The notes: a model not told the origin generated them from the letters alone. Counted from the first letter of the stretch, positions 48,093 through 60,275 are shown. The stretch is DNA of 64,000 nucleotides from Melieria omissa (GCA_963971225.1 OZ020269.1:98626405-98690404), one strand, 5' to 3'. Program-made: numbers and translations.

Positions 48093-49430
48093 GTATTACT
48101 AAGTTATTTGAAAATCTCTGCAAAGTTTCACTAAAGCCTGAAAAATTCATAGAAAAGTGAAATCTTCTACACTTTTCCGTAATTTTTTCTTCTACCTAAA
48201 AATTCTCTTAAGAGACCGAGGTTCCTTTAAATTTACGCGGAGTTTTCCTAATTTAACTATTTTCCTAACATAACTAACTTCACATTCTGAATCCTCTTAG
48301 AGTCAGGGTACCGGATCCTTTTTATGCTGAGACATACAAATATTCGCTTTCGGCATTGTTTAACCCTCATCCGACGTTCAAAAAAACTCACACATAAGAT
48401 GTAACTAAAACTTTGTGTTCACCACAAGTATACTTTTTTTCAAGAATTGCAAGCAGAATATGCCTCTCGATCGTTTTTGATACCAAATTGGCGCCGTGTT
48501 CCAATAGTTCTTTTACTTTTTTACGCTCTGATTTTCTGACAAGGTTTGCAAAAATGGCTGTATTGAGATAAGAAGTCAGCATGAAGATTTTCCTTTCGCT
48601 AACATTGCTCTACGCAAAATTTTAAGCTTTACAAAACTCAAATCTAAGTCTTCCAGAAAAATTCGCCGCATTTACAAGCGATCCAGATGGAATCGACAGC
48701 TATTGGTTTTTCGCTTAAGAGTATAGTTAGTGAACAATCAATTGGTCTTAAGTGTCAACTACTGCTTTTGACTTATTGTAAAACGATATAATTTCGGGTA
48801 ATTTTTTGTCACCCACATATCCTGGTTATGGTGAAAAGTGCTCAAAGGGGCATCTTCTTCTTGTTAACTTAGTGTGTCCTTTTCATAGGACGTACATAGC
48901 AGTTGTCGCTAAACCCACGTTTCTCATATATCTCTTATGGGTGTTAACGAACTTCATTCTTGATTACAATCGTTACGTTCTTGGCGAGGGGTTTTGCCAC
49001 CGACAGAACGAAAAATTGGTCTTCCTGTTGTGTAACTCTACAGATTATCAAGAAATTATCCATTCGACTTATAAACACCATTCAAAATTGAAATACCAAA
49101 ATATGCCTGAATACCATCAATGCTGATCCATGCACTGCCAAAAACTCGCAAATCTTCAACATTAATTTTGTCAGTTACTATCTTTAACATTGGTCTTCAT
49201 TGGCATCTTTTATTGCTGACACACGACTTTAAGCATAGCGAGTTATACCAACTTTAGTTGAAATATTATGATTGGCTCTTACTTTTTCGTTAAGTTCAGG
49301 AGGCCCATTGATCCATAAAAAGGTTTTGCCTATGAAAACAGTTCAAAACTTTCAATGCAGTGACATTATTTTATGGCATTTTCTGTATGCATTGCGTTAG
49401 ATTTCCATACAACTTGTATATGGGTGAAAT
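48093..49430. other. Intergenic DNA
   Basis: No gene is supported. The longest frame (48806-49126 plus, 106 codons) has no recognisable domain and sits in AT-rich sequence without a coding signature. Confidence 0.45.
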
Positions 49431-50109
49431 TTCACCCGAACGTTGTTGTTCTAATGGCGTGCAGTGAGAACATTTTGTATTAACCAGCAGCAGGTGTTGT
49501 TGTTTTAATCGTTTTTGATGACAGTTTTTTGTTTGCTCGCTTTTCATTTAATTTTTTTTTATTGTTGGCGTTATTTTTGTTTTTATTTTTAATGTTTTTG
49601 TTGCTATTGCTTGCATTGTTGTTGTTATTGCCTACTGTTTTTGTTGAGTTTTTTGGCTATTTAATGTTTTTGCTGTTGTTCGTTGTTGCGATTTTTGTTT
49701 TTTACTGATGCTCTCATTGTTGTTGTTATTTTGTTGTTAATATATTTTGGCTGTTAGTATGTTTTTTTATAGTGTATATATTGTTTTTGTAATTGTTGTT
49801 AATTTTCGTTAGTATTCTTAACAATGCTGCAAAGTTTTGGTTTTTCCTTTTGAAGTAACTTTTTTTTGAACATTTCTCATTTATTTGACTTTGCTTTGAG
49901 GCTTTGGTGGATGCTACAGTTTTTGTTTTAGTTAAAACTTTAACTTTTGTTGTTGTTCATGGCTTTGGTTGCTGGTGTTGTTGCTAGTTGGTGGGAATTG
50001 ATTGTTGTTGCTATTGGAAAATTATTTTCCATAGTCGTTTTATTACTGCTGCTGTTTTTGTTTTTGTGTTTTTAAAGCTGTTGTTTGATTGCTTTGAACT
50101 CTTATACTA

Positions 50110-51419
50110 AAGGGTGTGCACACCAAAATCGGGACACTTTAAAACCCCTGTATCTTTTAAAATAAAACTCTTTGAGAAGTAAAATTTTAGACGTAAGTAC
50201 TCCATGACTTGGTTTTCAATATTCAAGTCAAAAAAATTTGCAAAACCTGTTTTATTAGTAAGAAAATGGCAAACGAATACGAACGTAGAAAACTCATCTT
50301 GCACGAACACACTACGAATCTCACCCGCAGTATACGCCGAATTACAAAAAAGCGAAATTTTGCACCATCGACATGCAGTAAAGTGTTGAAAAATTGTAAT
50401 GAAAGGCTGAAGGTTGATCGTAAGGCGGGTTGTGGTGGTGACCATGACCAGAAGAATGTTAGATGCACGAAGAAAGTGATTGCCGCATTTAAAAAAAATC
50501 CGCGAATGTCAAGTCGTTCGGTGGCTTAAATCGTGGAAAAATCGTCATCGTTCGTCCAGAAAGCCAAGAGGCGAGCAACCTGGAAGAGTAACAAGGCTGA
50601 AGTAGTACCAGATCGGGACGTGAAGCGAAATCTCACCGTGAAGCACCGTTGTCGTAACTTGTACGAAAAATTGCTAACGAAATTCAGTAGTGTGATCATG
50701 GATGATGAAACATACTGCTTCAACAACTTTACATTTTTAGCTGGGCTAGATTTCTACACATCCGCGAATCGCCAAGATGTTGCTGATGAATACAAGGTGA
50801 AATAAATGGCAAAATTCCCAAAGAAGACCATGGTTTGGCAAGCCATCTGTTCGTGCGGTGTTAAAACAAATCCTTTTGTAAGAGTCGGTACAATGAATGA
50901 CAATATTTACCGGGAAGAATGCTTCGAAAAGAGACTGCTGCCTCTCATTCGTCGCCACACATCAAAACCGTTGTTTTGGCCTGACTTGGCTACTTGCCAC
51001 TACTCCAGGGAAACTCTGTAGTGGTATGAAGGCAATATTCTCCATATGGGATGGAATATGTACAGCGCAAGTGTGATCCGCCTAACAGCCCGGAACTCCG
51101 CCCTATCGAAAACTAGTGGTCGATAGTTATAAGCATTTTAAAGAAGAGTGATGCGAGGGCATCGACAGAAGAAGAGTTCCGGAGAAAGTGGTTGTGGGGG
51201 TCTAAAAAAGTGAACGAATTTTTCGTGCAAAAATTTATGGCAGGACTCCGATGAAAAGTGTGGTTGGTGGCTTACGGAGGAAAAAAATAGAAATAAGTCT
51301 GAACTATATCGTACCTTTAAGATCGAAGAGTAGAAATAAATTGTAAAAAAAATTCTAGATTACTTCGTTTTATTTTTATATCAGAAAACAAGTGTCCCGA
51401 TTTTGGTGTGCACACCCTT
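50110..51419 (+). mobile_element. 1310-bp Tc1/mariner-type element with perfect 30-bp TIRs
   Basis: The left repeat starts AAGGGTGTGCACACCAAAAT at 50110 and runs to 50139. The right one, its exact complement, occupies 51390-51419. TA target duplications are present at 50108-50109 and 51420-51421. The length is that of a complete element, so no large deletion has occurred, but the transposase is broken by point mutations. Perfect terminal repeats alongside several stops suggest the copy moved fairly recently, possibly as an already defective element. Confidence 0.96.
50266..51290 (+). pseudogene. Tc1/mariner-type transposase with stops and frameshift
   Basis: Starts MANEYERRKLILHEHTTNLT. The DNA-binding half ends in KNPRMSSRSVA before a stop at 50527-50529. 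The same frame continues through SSSFVQKAKRRA, the first acidic motif VIMDDETYCF (near 50697), a second stop at 50803-50805, FPKKTMVWQAICSCG, the second motif FWPDLATCHYS (near 50978) and a third stop at 51019-51021. After a frame change, DPPNSPELRPIEN carries the third acidic residue (Glu) before another stop. The distance from second to third acidic residue is about 37-40 codons. That puts it outside classical mariner (34, Asp) and Tc1 (34, Glu), in one of the DD37-41 groups. The subfamily is not assigned. Confidence 0.9.
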
Positions 51420-52716
51420 TACTTGTGTTATTGTTGTCTTTGCTGCTATCGATGTTGCTATTGCTGACAATTTAGTTTTTATATATTTTATTGTTACTAT
51501 ATTATTTTGTTGTTTTTGGTATTGTTAATACATAGTGCAGCTATATATTTTTGATTACAATATTTCTTTGGTTTGTTGTTGTTATGTGTGAGTAATATTG
51601 CTTGTGATTTGTATGTTGTCGTTGTTGTTGTTGTTACTTTTGAGTTCTTTATTTTCCGCTTGTTGTTGTTCCCAGTAAGTTCTGTAGCTTTTTTTGTTGT
51701 AGTTATTATTGTTGTGGTCGATATCAATTATTGTTATTGTAATTGTTGTTGCTAGCGACATTTTTTTGAGTTGACGTTGTAAGTACTGATTATGTTGTTG
51801 TTATTGTTGTTACTGTTGCATGTAAGTTCTGTTGTTTTCTTCACTTTTTTGTCGTTATTCTTGTTGTTATTGTGATTGAAACAGTTGTTGCCAGCATTAA
51901 TTTCTGGGTTTGACGGTGTAAACATTGTTGTTGTAGTTAGTGTTGCTGGTGAGTTCTATTACTTTCTTGTTGTTGTTGCTCTCCTTGTAATTTTTGTCAG
52001 CAACCAATTTCTGCGGTTGACGTTCGAAGTATTGGGATAAACGTTGTTGTTGTTATTGTTGCTACTGTTTCCTATGAGTTCTGTTGTTATCCAATTGTTG
52101 TTGCTATTGTTGTTGCTATTGTAAATATTGTATTAGTTGCTGTCAGTGAAACATTTTTTGACCAACTTTTTTTTTTTACTACTGTTGTAGTTGTTGTTAC
52201 TGTTGGCCAAGAGTTCTTATGTTTTGTTGTTGTCCTTTTTGAAACTGTAATTGTTGTTCCCAACAAAAAATGTTTCAGTGGTTGTCGTACTTTTGTTGTT
52301 GTTGTTGTTACTATTGCCTGTGAGTTTTATTATTATCTAATTATTGTCTTTTCTGTTGTTGTTGTTGTTGTTGTTGTTAATGACTGACTTTTTCTTGATG
52401 CCATTTGGCATGTTACTTTTACAGCTAATGTTGTTGTTAAATATCCCTCATTGTCTGTATTTGTTTTTTGTAAATAGCGCAACGTTGTTGTAATTCTCGA
52501 AGTATTGATTTTTTAATTTATACTATTTTTGTCGTAACATTTCGTTTGTTTTTTATTGTTGTTGTAGTGTTTGTTATGCGAAACGTTGCTGTTAATCTTT
52601 TACTGTTTTTGTTGTTATTGTTTGGGAGGCATCAACCGGCAAATCAGTGCGTTTTTGATTTTTTCATATTGTTTGAATTTTGTTTTAGATTTCAATTTTT
52701 TAATATATTTTTAATA

Positions 52717-52955
52717 CAGTCGTGTCTGGGTATAGTGAACCCCCTATATAGTGAACACCTCGATATAGTGAACACCGAAATTAAGACATCGAGCCTCTTA
52801 ATATAGAAAACAAATTTTCAAGCAAAAAACAAAAAGGGCATTTTGAGAAAATAAAACGAGTTTTTGAACAAAAATGTTGACCTTGATATAGTGAACAACC
52901 TCAATACTGTGAACAGGCCTTGCAATAATTAGTTCACTATATCCAGACACCACTG
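52717..52955. mobile_element. pogo/Tigger-like MITE, copy 2
   Basis: 239 bp with the same ends as copy 1 (CAGTCGTGTCTGGGTATA and the inverse TATATCCAGACACCACTG), flanked by TA at 52715-52716 and 52956-52957. Internal TATAGTGAACACCTCGATAT and CCTTGCAATAATTAGTTCAC are shared with copy 1. Confidence 0.92.
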
Positions 52956-52957
52956 TA

Positions 52958-53857
52958 AAAACCTTGAATCATCCACTCGAGCGCCTCACGTGGAACTGTA
53001 CTGGACATCTTTTTGCCAGAAGTGTGATGATTGGTGTTTAAACGAACCGTTCCCGCGCCCACACATGTCCTGTGCCCCTTGTTGGCGTTGCCAACTATTT
53101 TTTGCAGCGCTGCAGGGGTCGAAGTTAAGCAAACGTAATAAGCCGCACTACTTTTTGCTTTTGTTTTGCTGTTGGTTTTTGGATGTTTTTGGTTTTCTAC
53201 GATGGAAGAGGTAAAAGAGGAAGCGAATTTTCCGGCAGTCTTTTTCGTAGGTATTCTTTTTTGCCGATTCAGCGCTTATGTAAAATTTTGCACAATTTTT
53301 ATTTGACGTTTTAACCATTTCGATTTTGTGCATTTTTTTATATTTATTTCATACTTTTTTGGTTGTATTGCAAAGGGTGGTAATCCCGTTTACTCTCTCA
53401 TAGGCGCAATGCATTTGTTGTTGTTTTTGTGATCTCTTTCCGGATTTTTATTTTTGGGCGATTTCCGTTGTTATCGCAGTGTTGGCAGCGCATGCTTCAT
53501 TTAAAATTGAAATTTTAATTGATTGTCTGCGCTTGTTTGGGGTGTGAGCGAGACAATGCGTAAAAAAATAATCAAATCAACTACGAATCGAGCAATTGAG
53601 CGAGCAACGCATCGACCCTGTTAGGTGCAAGTTCAAATGTAAAATGTGAAACGCGTAAAAAATTCACAATAAAAAATATACAAAAAGAAAATATTGAAGA
53701 GTTTAGGTTGAGCTCAGAGGCAGCGCGTCAACGACAAGTCAACGTCAATCGAAAGAGAAGGGAGTGAGTTTTCGATTTTGCTGAACTTATTCGATAAACT
53801 CGATTTTTGTGGTTAGAAACGCATTTCTGGAACAAATTTTATATTTACAAAATTTAA
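52958..53857. other. Intergenic DNA
   Basis: No gene is supported. Short GC-rich patch near 53050-53110, otherwise T-rich. Confidence 0.45.
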
Positions 53858-53931
53858 AAATAAAATAAAATAAAATAAAATAAAATAAAATAAAATAAAA
53901 TAAAATAAAATAAAATAAAATAAAATAAAAA
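53858..53931. repeat. (AAAAT)n microsatellite
   Basis: About 14 perfect TAAAA pentamers. Confidence 0.95.
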
Positions 53932-54994
53932 AGAGGCACAAAGAAATTGTTTTCCTTTTGTTGATACGTGTTTCGTTATAACGAAGTCGACAACTTTTCA
54001 TGCATTATTTTCCACCTATATACATTTTTAAATGAGTCTCGTTAAAAGCTATTTTTGTTGCACAGTGTTTTAAATACAATAATCCAAATCAAATTGAAAC
54101 TGAATTGCCACGTTTTGCCCAAAGCAAATTTCACTCACACATGCTGACACATACACACTCACGCTCAAACAAACGCTCAACTGTTCATTGCCCTTCTTAT
54201 GCATTTGTGTGATGTGTATGTTACATGCGAAAATGTGTAAATTTACACGCGTGTCTGCATGTTTGTCCAGCCTGCACGCGCCTATTGCCTACGCATTAAA
54301 CTCACACACACACACTTGCGCACGTGGCTGCAACGAGCTGCACTTTTTGCATCCTTTTCGGTGCGTATACGCGCAGTCGGCCCACGCAGCAGCGCATTGC
54401 AACAGGCAGCTGGACAATGCGGCCGGCTGCAGTGGCGTCTGGCAGCAAGGTGCAGTGTGTGGCATGCGTCATCAGCGCCATTCGAATGCGTCGAATGCGA
54501 GTGGCCTTGAGCGGTGCAAAACAAAAAACAACTTACCAGCGCACAACAACAACAACAGTTACAATCTGGTCAATACGCGCATTGCCATATGTGTATTTAT
54601 TGTTGCCAGATGTGGCATATTGCCCACTTATAGCACACACTCACTTTCGAATCGGTCTGTGCGGCTAGTGGCGATCTGCCACATGCACCGCAATTCAAGC
54701 GGGGGGAAGCGTCAGTTGAGCGCTTTAAATTTTTGTGTCAATATTTTTGGGCATTTTTGTTTCACAGTGCAAGTTTTAATATATTTTTTTTATTTGTGAC
54801 AACTTTGTGTTTTATGACTGACATCAAAATATCGCTTTCTGCCACGGAACTTTACAGGTTCTGTCTTAAAAATTTGTCTTAAGGCCGTCATTTTATTTTC
54901 CAGTTCAAGTAATTTTAACAATTTACACATAATTTCATCTCATCTTATCTCGTCTCATCACACCTTATCTCATTTCATCTAATCTTCTTACCTT
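53932..54994. other. Intergenic DNA
   Basis: No gene is supported. A 203-codon frame (54188-54799 plus) overlaps others, is rich in Cys, His and Asn, and shows no domain; I regard it as chance. CTCATCT-type words appear from 54930 and grade into the pentamer arrays. Confidence 0.45.
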
Positions 54995-55411
54995 ACCTCA
55001 CCTCACCTCACCTCACCTCACCTCACCTCACCTCACCTCACCTCACCTCACCTCACCTCACCTCACCTCACCTCACCTCACCTCACCTCACCTCACCTCA
55101 CCTCACCTCACCTCACCTCACCTCACCTCACCTCACCTCACCTCACCTCACCTCACCTCACCTCACCTCACCTCACCTCACCTCACCTCACCTCACCTCA
55201 CCTCACCTCACCTCACCTCACCTCACCTCACCTCACCTCACCTCACCTAACCCACCTCACCTCACCTCACCTCACCTCACCTCACCTCACCTCACCTCAC
55301 CTCACCTCACCTCACCTCACCTCACCTCACCTCACCTCACCTCACCTCACCTCACCTCACCACACCACACCTCACCTCACCTCACCTCACCTCACCTCAC
55401 CTCACCTCACC
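54995..55411. repeat. (CTCAC)n satellite block
   Basis: About 80 nearly perfect CCTCA pentamers, broken near 55248 (CTAACC) and 55361 (CACACCACAC). First block of the pentamer mosaic. Confidence 0.97.
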
Positions 55412-55429
55412 TTATCTCATCTCATTTCA

Positions 55430-55775
55430 TCACATCACTTCACATCACATCACATCACATCACATCACATCACATCACATCACATCACATCACATCACAT
55501 CACATCACATCACATCATATCACATCAAATCACATCACATCACATCACATCACTTTATTTAATTATGTATTATTTATCACATCACATCACATCTAATCAC
55601 ATCTAATCACATCACATCTCATCACATCTCATCACATCACATCACATCACATCATTTCATCACATCATTTCATCACATCTCATCTCATCTCATCACATCA
55701 CATCACATCACTTTACATCACATCACATCACATCACTTTATTTAATTATGTATTATTTATCACATCACATCACAT
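55430..55775. repeat. (CATCA)n satellite block with internal duplication
   Basis: CACAT/CATCA pentamers with variants CTCAT and TTTCAT. A unique stretch, CTTTATTTAATTATGTATTA followed by TTTATCAC, occurs twice (about 55552 and 55736), showing duplication of a ~185-bp block. CATCA pentamers recur briefly at 56950-56985. Confidence 0.93.
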
Positions 55776-55937
55776 CATTTCAATTCAAATTCAATTCACT
55801 TCAATTCAAATCAAAACCACTGAAGTCAATACAAGTAAATACTTCAATTAGATTCAATTCAATTCAATTTACCATAATTCAATTGCATTCAATTCAATTG
55901 CATTTCAATTTTAATTCGATCCAAACCAATGAAATCA
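55776..55937. repeat. TTCAA/CAATT transitional pentamer region
   Basis: Imperfect AATTCAATTCAAAT sequence grading from the CATCA block into the TCAAG block. Confidence 0.8.
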
Positions 55938-56010
55938 AGTCAAATCAGGTCAAGTCAAGTCAAGTCAAGTCAAGTCAAGTCAAGTCAAGTCAAGTCAAGT
56001 CAAGTCAAGT
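55938..56010. repeat. (TCAAG)n satellite block
   Basis: About 13 AAGTC pentamers directly joined to the CAACT block. Confidence 0.95.
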
Positions 56011-56868
56011 CAACTCAACTCAACTCAACTCAACTCAACTCAACTCAACTCAACTCAACTCAACTCAACTCAACTCAACTCAACTCAACTCAACTCAACT
56101 CAACTCAACTCAACTCAACTCAACTCAACTCAACTCAACTCAACTCAACTCAACTCAACTCAACTCAACTCAACTCAACTCAACTCAACTCAACTCAACT
56201 CAACTCAACTCAACTCAACTCAACTCAACTCAACTCAACTCAACTCAACTCAACTCAACTCAACTCAACTCAACTCAACTCAACTCAACTCAACTCAACT
56301 CAACTCAACTCAACTCAACTCAACTCAACTCAACTAAACTAAACTAAACTAAACTAAACTAAACTAAACTAAACTAAACTAAACTAAACTAAACTAAACT
56401 AAACTAAACTAAACTAAACTAAACTAAACTAAACTCAACTCAACTCAACTCAACTCAACTCAACTCAACTCAACTCAACTCAACTCAACTCAACTCAACT
56501 CAACTCAACTCAACTCAACTCAACTCAACTCAACTCAACTCAACTCAACTCAACTCAACTCAACTCAACTCAACTCAACTCAACTCAACTCAACTCAACT
56601 CAACTCAACTCAACTCAACTCAACTCAACTCAACTCAACTCAACTCAACTCAACTCAACTCAACTCAACTCAACTCAACTCAACTCAACTCAACTCAACT
56701 CAACTCAACTCAACTCAACTCAACTCAACTCAACTCAACTCAACTCAACTCAACTCAACTCAACTCAACTCAACTGAACTGAACTGAACTGAACTGAAGT
56801 GAACTCAACTCAACTCAACTCAACTCAACTCAACTCAACTCAACTCAACTCAACTCAACTCAACTGAA
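56011..56868. repeat. (CAACT)n satellite with AAACT and GAACT sub-blocks
   Basis: About 65 CAACT pentamers (56011-56335), then 20 AAACT (56336-56435), about 68 CAACT (56436-56775), five or six GAACT (56775-56805) and a final dozen CAACT. Each sub-block differs from CAACT at one position and is internally uniform. The long Asn-Ser-Thr-Gln-Leu frame across it is a satellite artefact. Confidence 0.97.
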
Positions 56869-56989
56869 ATCAAATCAAATCAAGTCAAATCAATTCAAAT
56901 TAAATCAAACCAAATGAAGCCAAGAAAAAGCAAACTAAACCAAAGTAAATCACATCACATCACATCACATCACATCACATCACATTACG

Positions 56990-59688
56990 TTGTTCTGGGA
57001 CCCATTGAATCATCCCCCTTCGTATCAGGACATCACAACATATCGCAATGAAATCATCGCTTTCTTCTTCAGATTATTCAAGGGGTTTGTCTACTTCTAC
57101 CTCAATTGTCTGTCTACTTTCTACTTGCAGAGAGATCAGTCCAGTTAACTTAAAAAATATGAAATTTTTGCTCAACAATTTTCAACACTATAACAATAAT
57201 TTCACTTTCAAACTCAGTATGAAGTGAACCAAAATCATTGATCCTTGCTGTGTTGTTGTAACAAACAAACAAACAAACAATCATACACAAATATAGAGTG
57301 ACAAACAAACATACAACTAACAGACCCAAATTTAAAAGGGAAGGTTTTGGGGCACAGCCAAATTTTTACTTTGGTACATTGGCACTGTTACAAGCGAAAC
57401 AAAACTTTAACACAAAATTTACAAATTTTCTCTTTTCATAAATTAGAAGTGCCCTGAAAAGCAAGCGTTGCCCAATCTTAAAGCGTTACATGCTCGTTGC
57501 AACAAAAACCTAAGCCCAGACATACAACAACCCACATGCAATGCGTGTCCTTGACCCAAATTGCGGTCGCTCCTGCCACTGTGTCAACTCCACCCAAACC
57601 CGTTCGTTCACTGCCCACACTTCGTCTTGCTGTGGCGTTCGAGCGCTGAAAGAATTTTTAAGTGTTGCCATTTAACCTTCAAAATTGTTGCAAACGTGAC
57701 AACGTCTGCAGCTGTTGCGTTGTGTTGTCCCTTCCACCGCTCGACTAAACGCTGCCACCAGCTGTCCGTACACTTTCTTCAACGGTTTGCTCCGGCACGA
57801 CACACTCCTTGCCGCATGCCGGCGAAAAAAGGCAAAATATTTTGCACTTCAGCACCCGCAAACGTGTCCTTTTTTGTGGTGCTTTGTGTGTAAGGCAAAC
57901 GCACAAATGGACGGACGTACAGTAGCTAAAAGTGAAATTTTATACACTGCTTCGTGTAAACACACAGACACACACACACATACACGTGCACGCGTTAGAC
58001 GATTTAGGACAGAGTGGGGTAGTCGGGCGACAGGCCAAAAGAATCCCTTTTTCTAGCTCAAGTCAGAAAATGTTCGCTCGGCACTCCCACAGCACACAAC
58101 GTTGGCTGAAGGAGGAGGAAGTTGAAGAAGAAGCAGCCGGCAACACGCTGTTGGTCACAGCGTTGCGCTGCGCTCATCTGCATACGTCTCCATGCCACTC
58201 GTATTCTCCCCTTTCCTCTTCCCCTTCAATCAGTACCCAAGGGCAATGTAAAGGAAAAAAGAGGAATTTCTACTTTTGCCAAAAGTCCTTGAAAAGGATT
58301 TCACACATTCACTCGCTCGCATAGACACACCCACACTTTTGCCATACGAACAAACGTTGATTTTTCGCTTTCTCCTGGCTTTTTTGTTGGTTTTTGTTTG
58401 CTTCTGTTAAAAGTTGAACGAACCAGAACCATAGCAAAAGAACTGGTGGCGACGGTCCTGGAATCGAAACTAGGTTTGAGGCGATGTGTGTGTGGTTCAC
58501 TTCTTTGGTTTAGCATTTTTGGTGTTTTCAATGTTGTTTTTTTTATACTCAATTTATTTTTATTTTTTGTATTTTTCGCCCCAAAAAGGAGCACACCACA
58601 CCTTTGCGGCAAGAAAGCGCTGAGAATGCTTGTTGTATGTTTGTGTGTGTGTGAGTGTGTCATATCTGAACTTGTTGCCAGCTACAAACAAAACAAATGC
58701 AAGTTAAAGCCAATTGCCACTGTCACCACACATACCGTTATTTGTGTTCAATTGTCGTTGTCTAATCCTTTTTGTCCAGCTCCCCTTTGGCCAGAGAAGG
58801 TCAAAGGTGCACGTTTTACTGAATGGTGTGAAAGTGCTGTGAAAATTGTGTCAGCTAGAAACAATGTTCGGCAGGACAGGAGAAGTGTTCGAAAAGGGAT
58901 TTTTAGGGTTCAAATATTTTGAACAGAAATCTAAGGCGTGACTGGGACTAGACAAGTTTTCAAAGCCAAAGAAAAAAGACAAACAGATTTTTATTTTGAA
59001 TAAGGACAAAATAAACACTTAAACACATCTTAAGTTTTGGCTTAATTTTGGCGTTAAGGTTAATTTCTGAGCTTTAATGTATTCAGAGACCTATAGTAGA
59101 ATTTTATTTTGAATATTTTTGTAGTACATTTTGTCCTTAAAAAGTTCTGTTTTAAAGGACATTTTTGGCATTTTAGAAAAAAAGGGTCAAATTGACCCAT
59201 ACAAATAGGAGCTACAGGGTTAAAATGCTCCACAAAAATGTTCTTCGTAGTATTTTACATCAAACTGCTGAACACATCATATACCTAAAATGTGAGGTTA
59301 CATGGTTTTCGTACGCCAATTCAGCATAAGAATGTGCAAAAAGGGAAAAACTTTAACCCCCAAAAAAAAAAATTCAGACGTAAACTTTCAAAACGCCGAT
59401 ACACGTTTTTTTTGCCCCCTTTACCAGAATCCGTTGTCAGAACCTTGTTATTTTTTTGTTTTTTTGTACAGTGTTATAAAACAACCCGGGTTCAGTAATG
59501 ACCCATAGATATTGTTTCACAAAGTATAAGTTCAGGGCTGCATGGAAGATGATTAAAAACTTTCAAACCACAGCAAAAAGAACTGTTCTATTCAATAAGA
59601 AGAAAAATAAGAAGACAGGTTGTTAAAATATTTGAGCGAGAATTGATGGCTATACTAAAAATTGTCTAAAAAATGTATAAAAGTATCA
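56990..59688. other. Intergenic DNA
   Basis: No gene is supported. Mixed GC patches (57540-58330) contain frames of 110-174 codons that overlap on both strands without recognisable domains. Near 59190 there is a 15-bp palindrome, GGGTCAAATTGACCC, of unknown meaning. Confidence 0.45.
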
Positions 59689-59690
59689 TA

Positions 59691-59837
59691 GCGGAGTTCA
59701 CTCTTCATAGAATTTTAAGTATTAAGTTGCTATCCAAGCAATTTTTGAATTTTCGCAATGTTTTCGAAAGCAGCTGTAACGACAGATTGCTATGATAGCA
59801 AGTTTACACTTAAAATGCTATGAAGAGTGAACTCCAC
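59691..59837. mobile_element. 147-bp near-palindromic MITE
   Basis: The left arm starts GCGGAGTTCACTCTTCATAG and continues ATTTTAAGTATTAAGTTGC. The inverted right arm reads GTGGAGTTCACTCTTCATAG and ATTTTAAGTGTAAACTTGC, about 44 bp per arm with four or five mismatches. TA flanks both ends (59689-59690 and 59838-59839). It would form a long hairpin. It is non-coding and of Tc1/mariner type by its TA flanks. Confidence 0.9.
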
Positions 59838-59839
59838 TA

Positions 59840-60114
59840 AGGTATTTCTCTTCTTCCTAGGCACATACAGTCAACGACCTTGAAAAGGTCAAGTGTTCAA
59901 GTGATATCTGGACTGCACAATCTTTCAGTTATATGTATTTGAGTTTAAAACTACATAAGGGAAGTTTTTATGAAATTAGTGAACCGCCAAAGTGAAATGT
60001 TCAGCATAAAAGGCTTTCATTCCAAGGGTCCTTGGTTAAATTTCTACCTTCTTTGTACCGTAGATGCTTTTCTACATTTTCAGTTCTTCTGTTCTTCTAA
60101 TTACTTACATAGTT
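59840..60114. other. Intergenic DNA
   Basis: Nothing recognised. Confidence 0.4.
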
Positions 60115-60275
60115 AACTGGCCATAAAAACTCGTTACCAGGTTACGCCGCAAAACTTCTCTCCAGGCGCCTCTTTTTTACGCGCACCTTCTCCAGTTGGT
60201 CACACCAAGAGATAACAGGTTCGCTTCAACTTGATCCTTCCACCGGAGACACAGTCTCCTTCTTCGCCCTTCTTC
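60115..60275 (-). pseudogene. LINE ORF2 C-terminal scrap
   Basis: The minus-strand translation gives RWKDQVEANLLSLGVTNWRR, CA, stop, KRGAWREVLRR. The RW.DQVE..L..LG..NW...A..R..WR pattern is the familiar extreme C-terminus of a class of insect LINE reverse transcriptases that lack RNase H. It is a different LINE lineage from the RNase H-bearing ones here. One in-frame stop is visible. The following 3' region shares a short match with 30.3 kb. Confidence 0.65.

Larger units (their letters stand above)
49431..52640. repeat. GTT/ATT-rich trinucleotide tract
   Basis: About 1.9 kb of net sequence on both sides of the Tc1-like element, dominated by TTGTTGTTGTTATTG words, with T/G strand asymmetry. 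Low-complexity frames (poly-Val/Phe or poly-Thr/Asn) are artefacts. The tract is interrupted by the element at 50110-51419. Confidence 0.85.

Noticed and set aside
54188..54799. 203-codon frame
   Set aside because: Cys/His/Asn-rich, overlapped by frames on both strands, no domain, no plausible splice or coding signature.
55748..56347. 199-codon Asn-Ser-Thr-Gln-Leu repeat protein
   Set aside because: Pure translation of the CAACT/TCAAG pentamer satellite, a period-5 sequence read in triplets.
54995..56990. CRISPR-like array
   Set aside because: Uniform 5-bp repeats without spacers in a eukaryotic sequence. This is a satellite.
59190..59510. Possible piggyBac-type MITE around the GGGTCAAATTGACCC palindrome
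   Set aside because: No convincing inverted partner or TTAA duplication could be matched at both ends.
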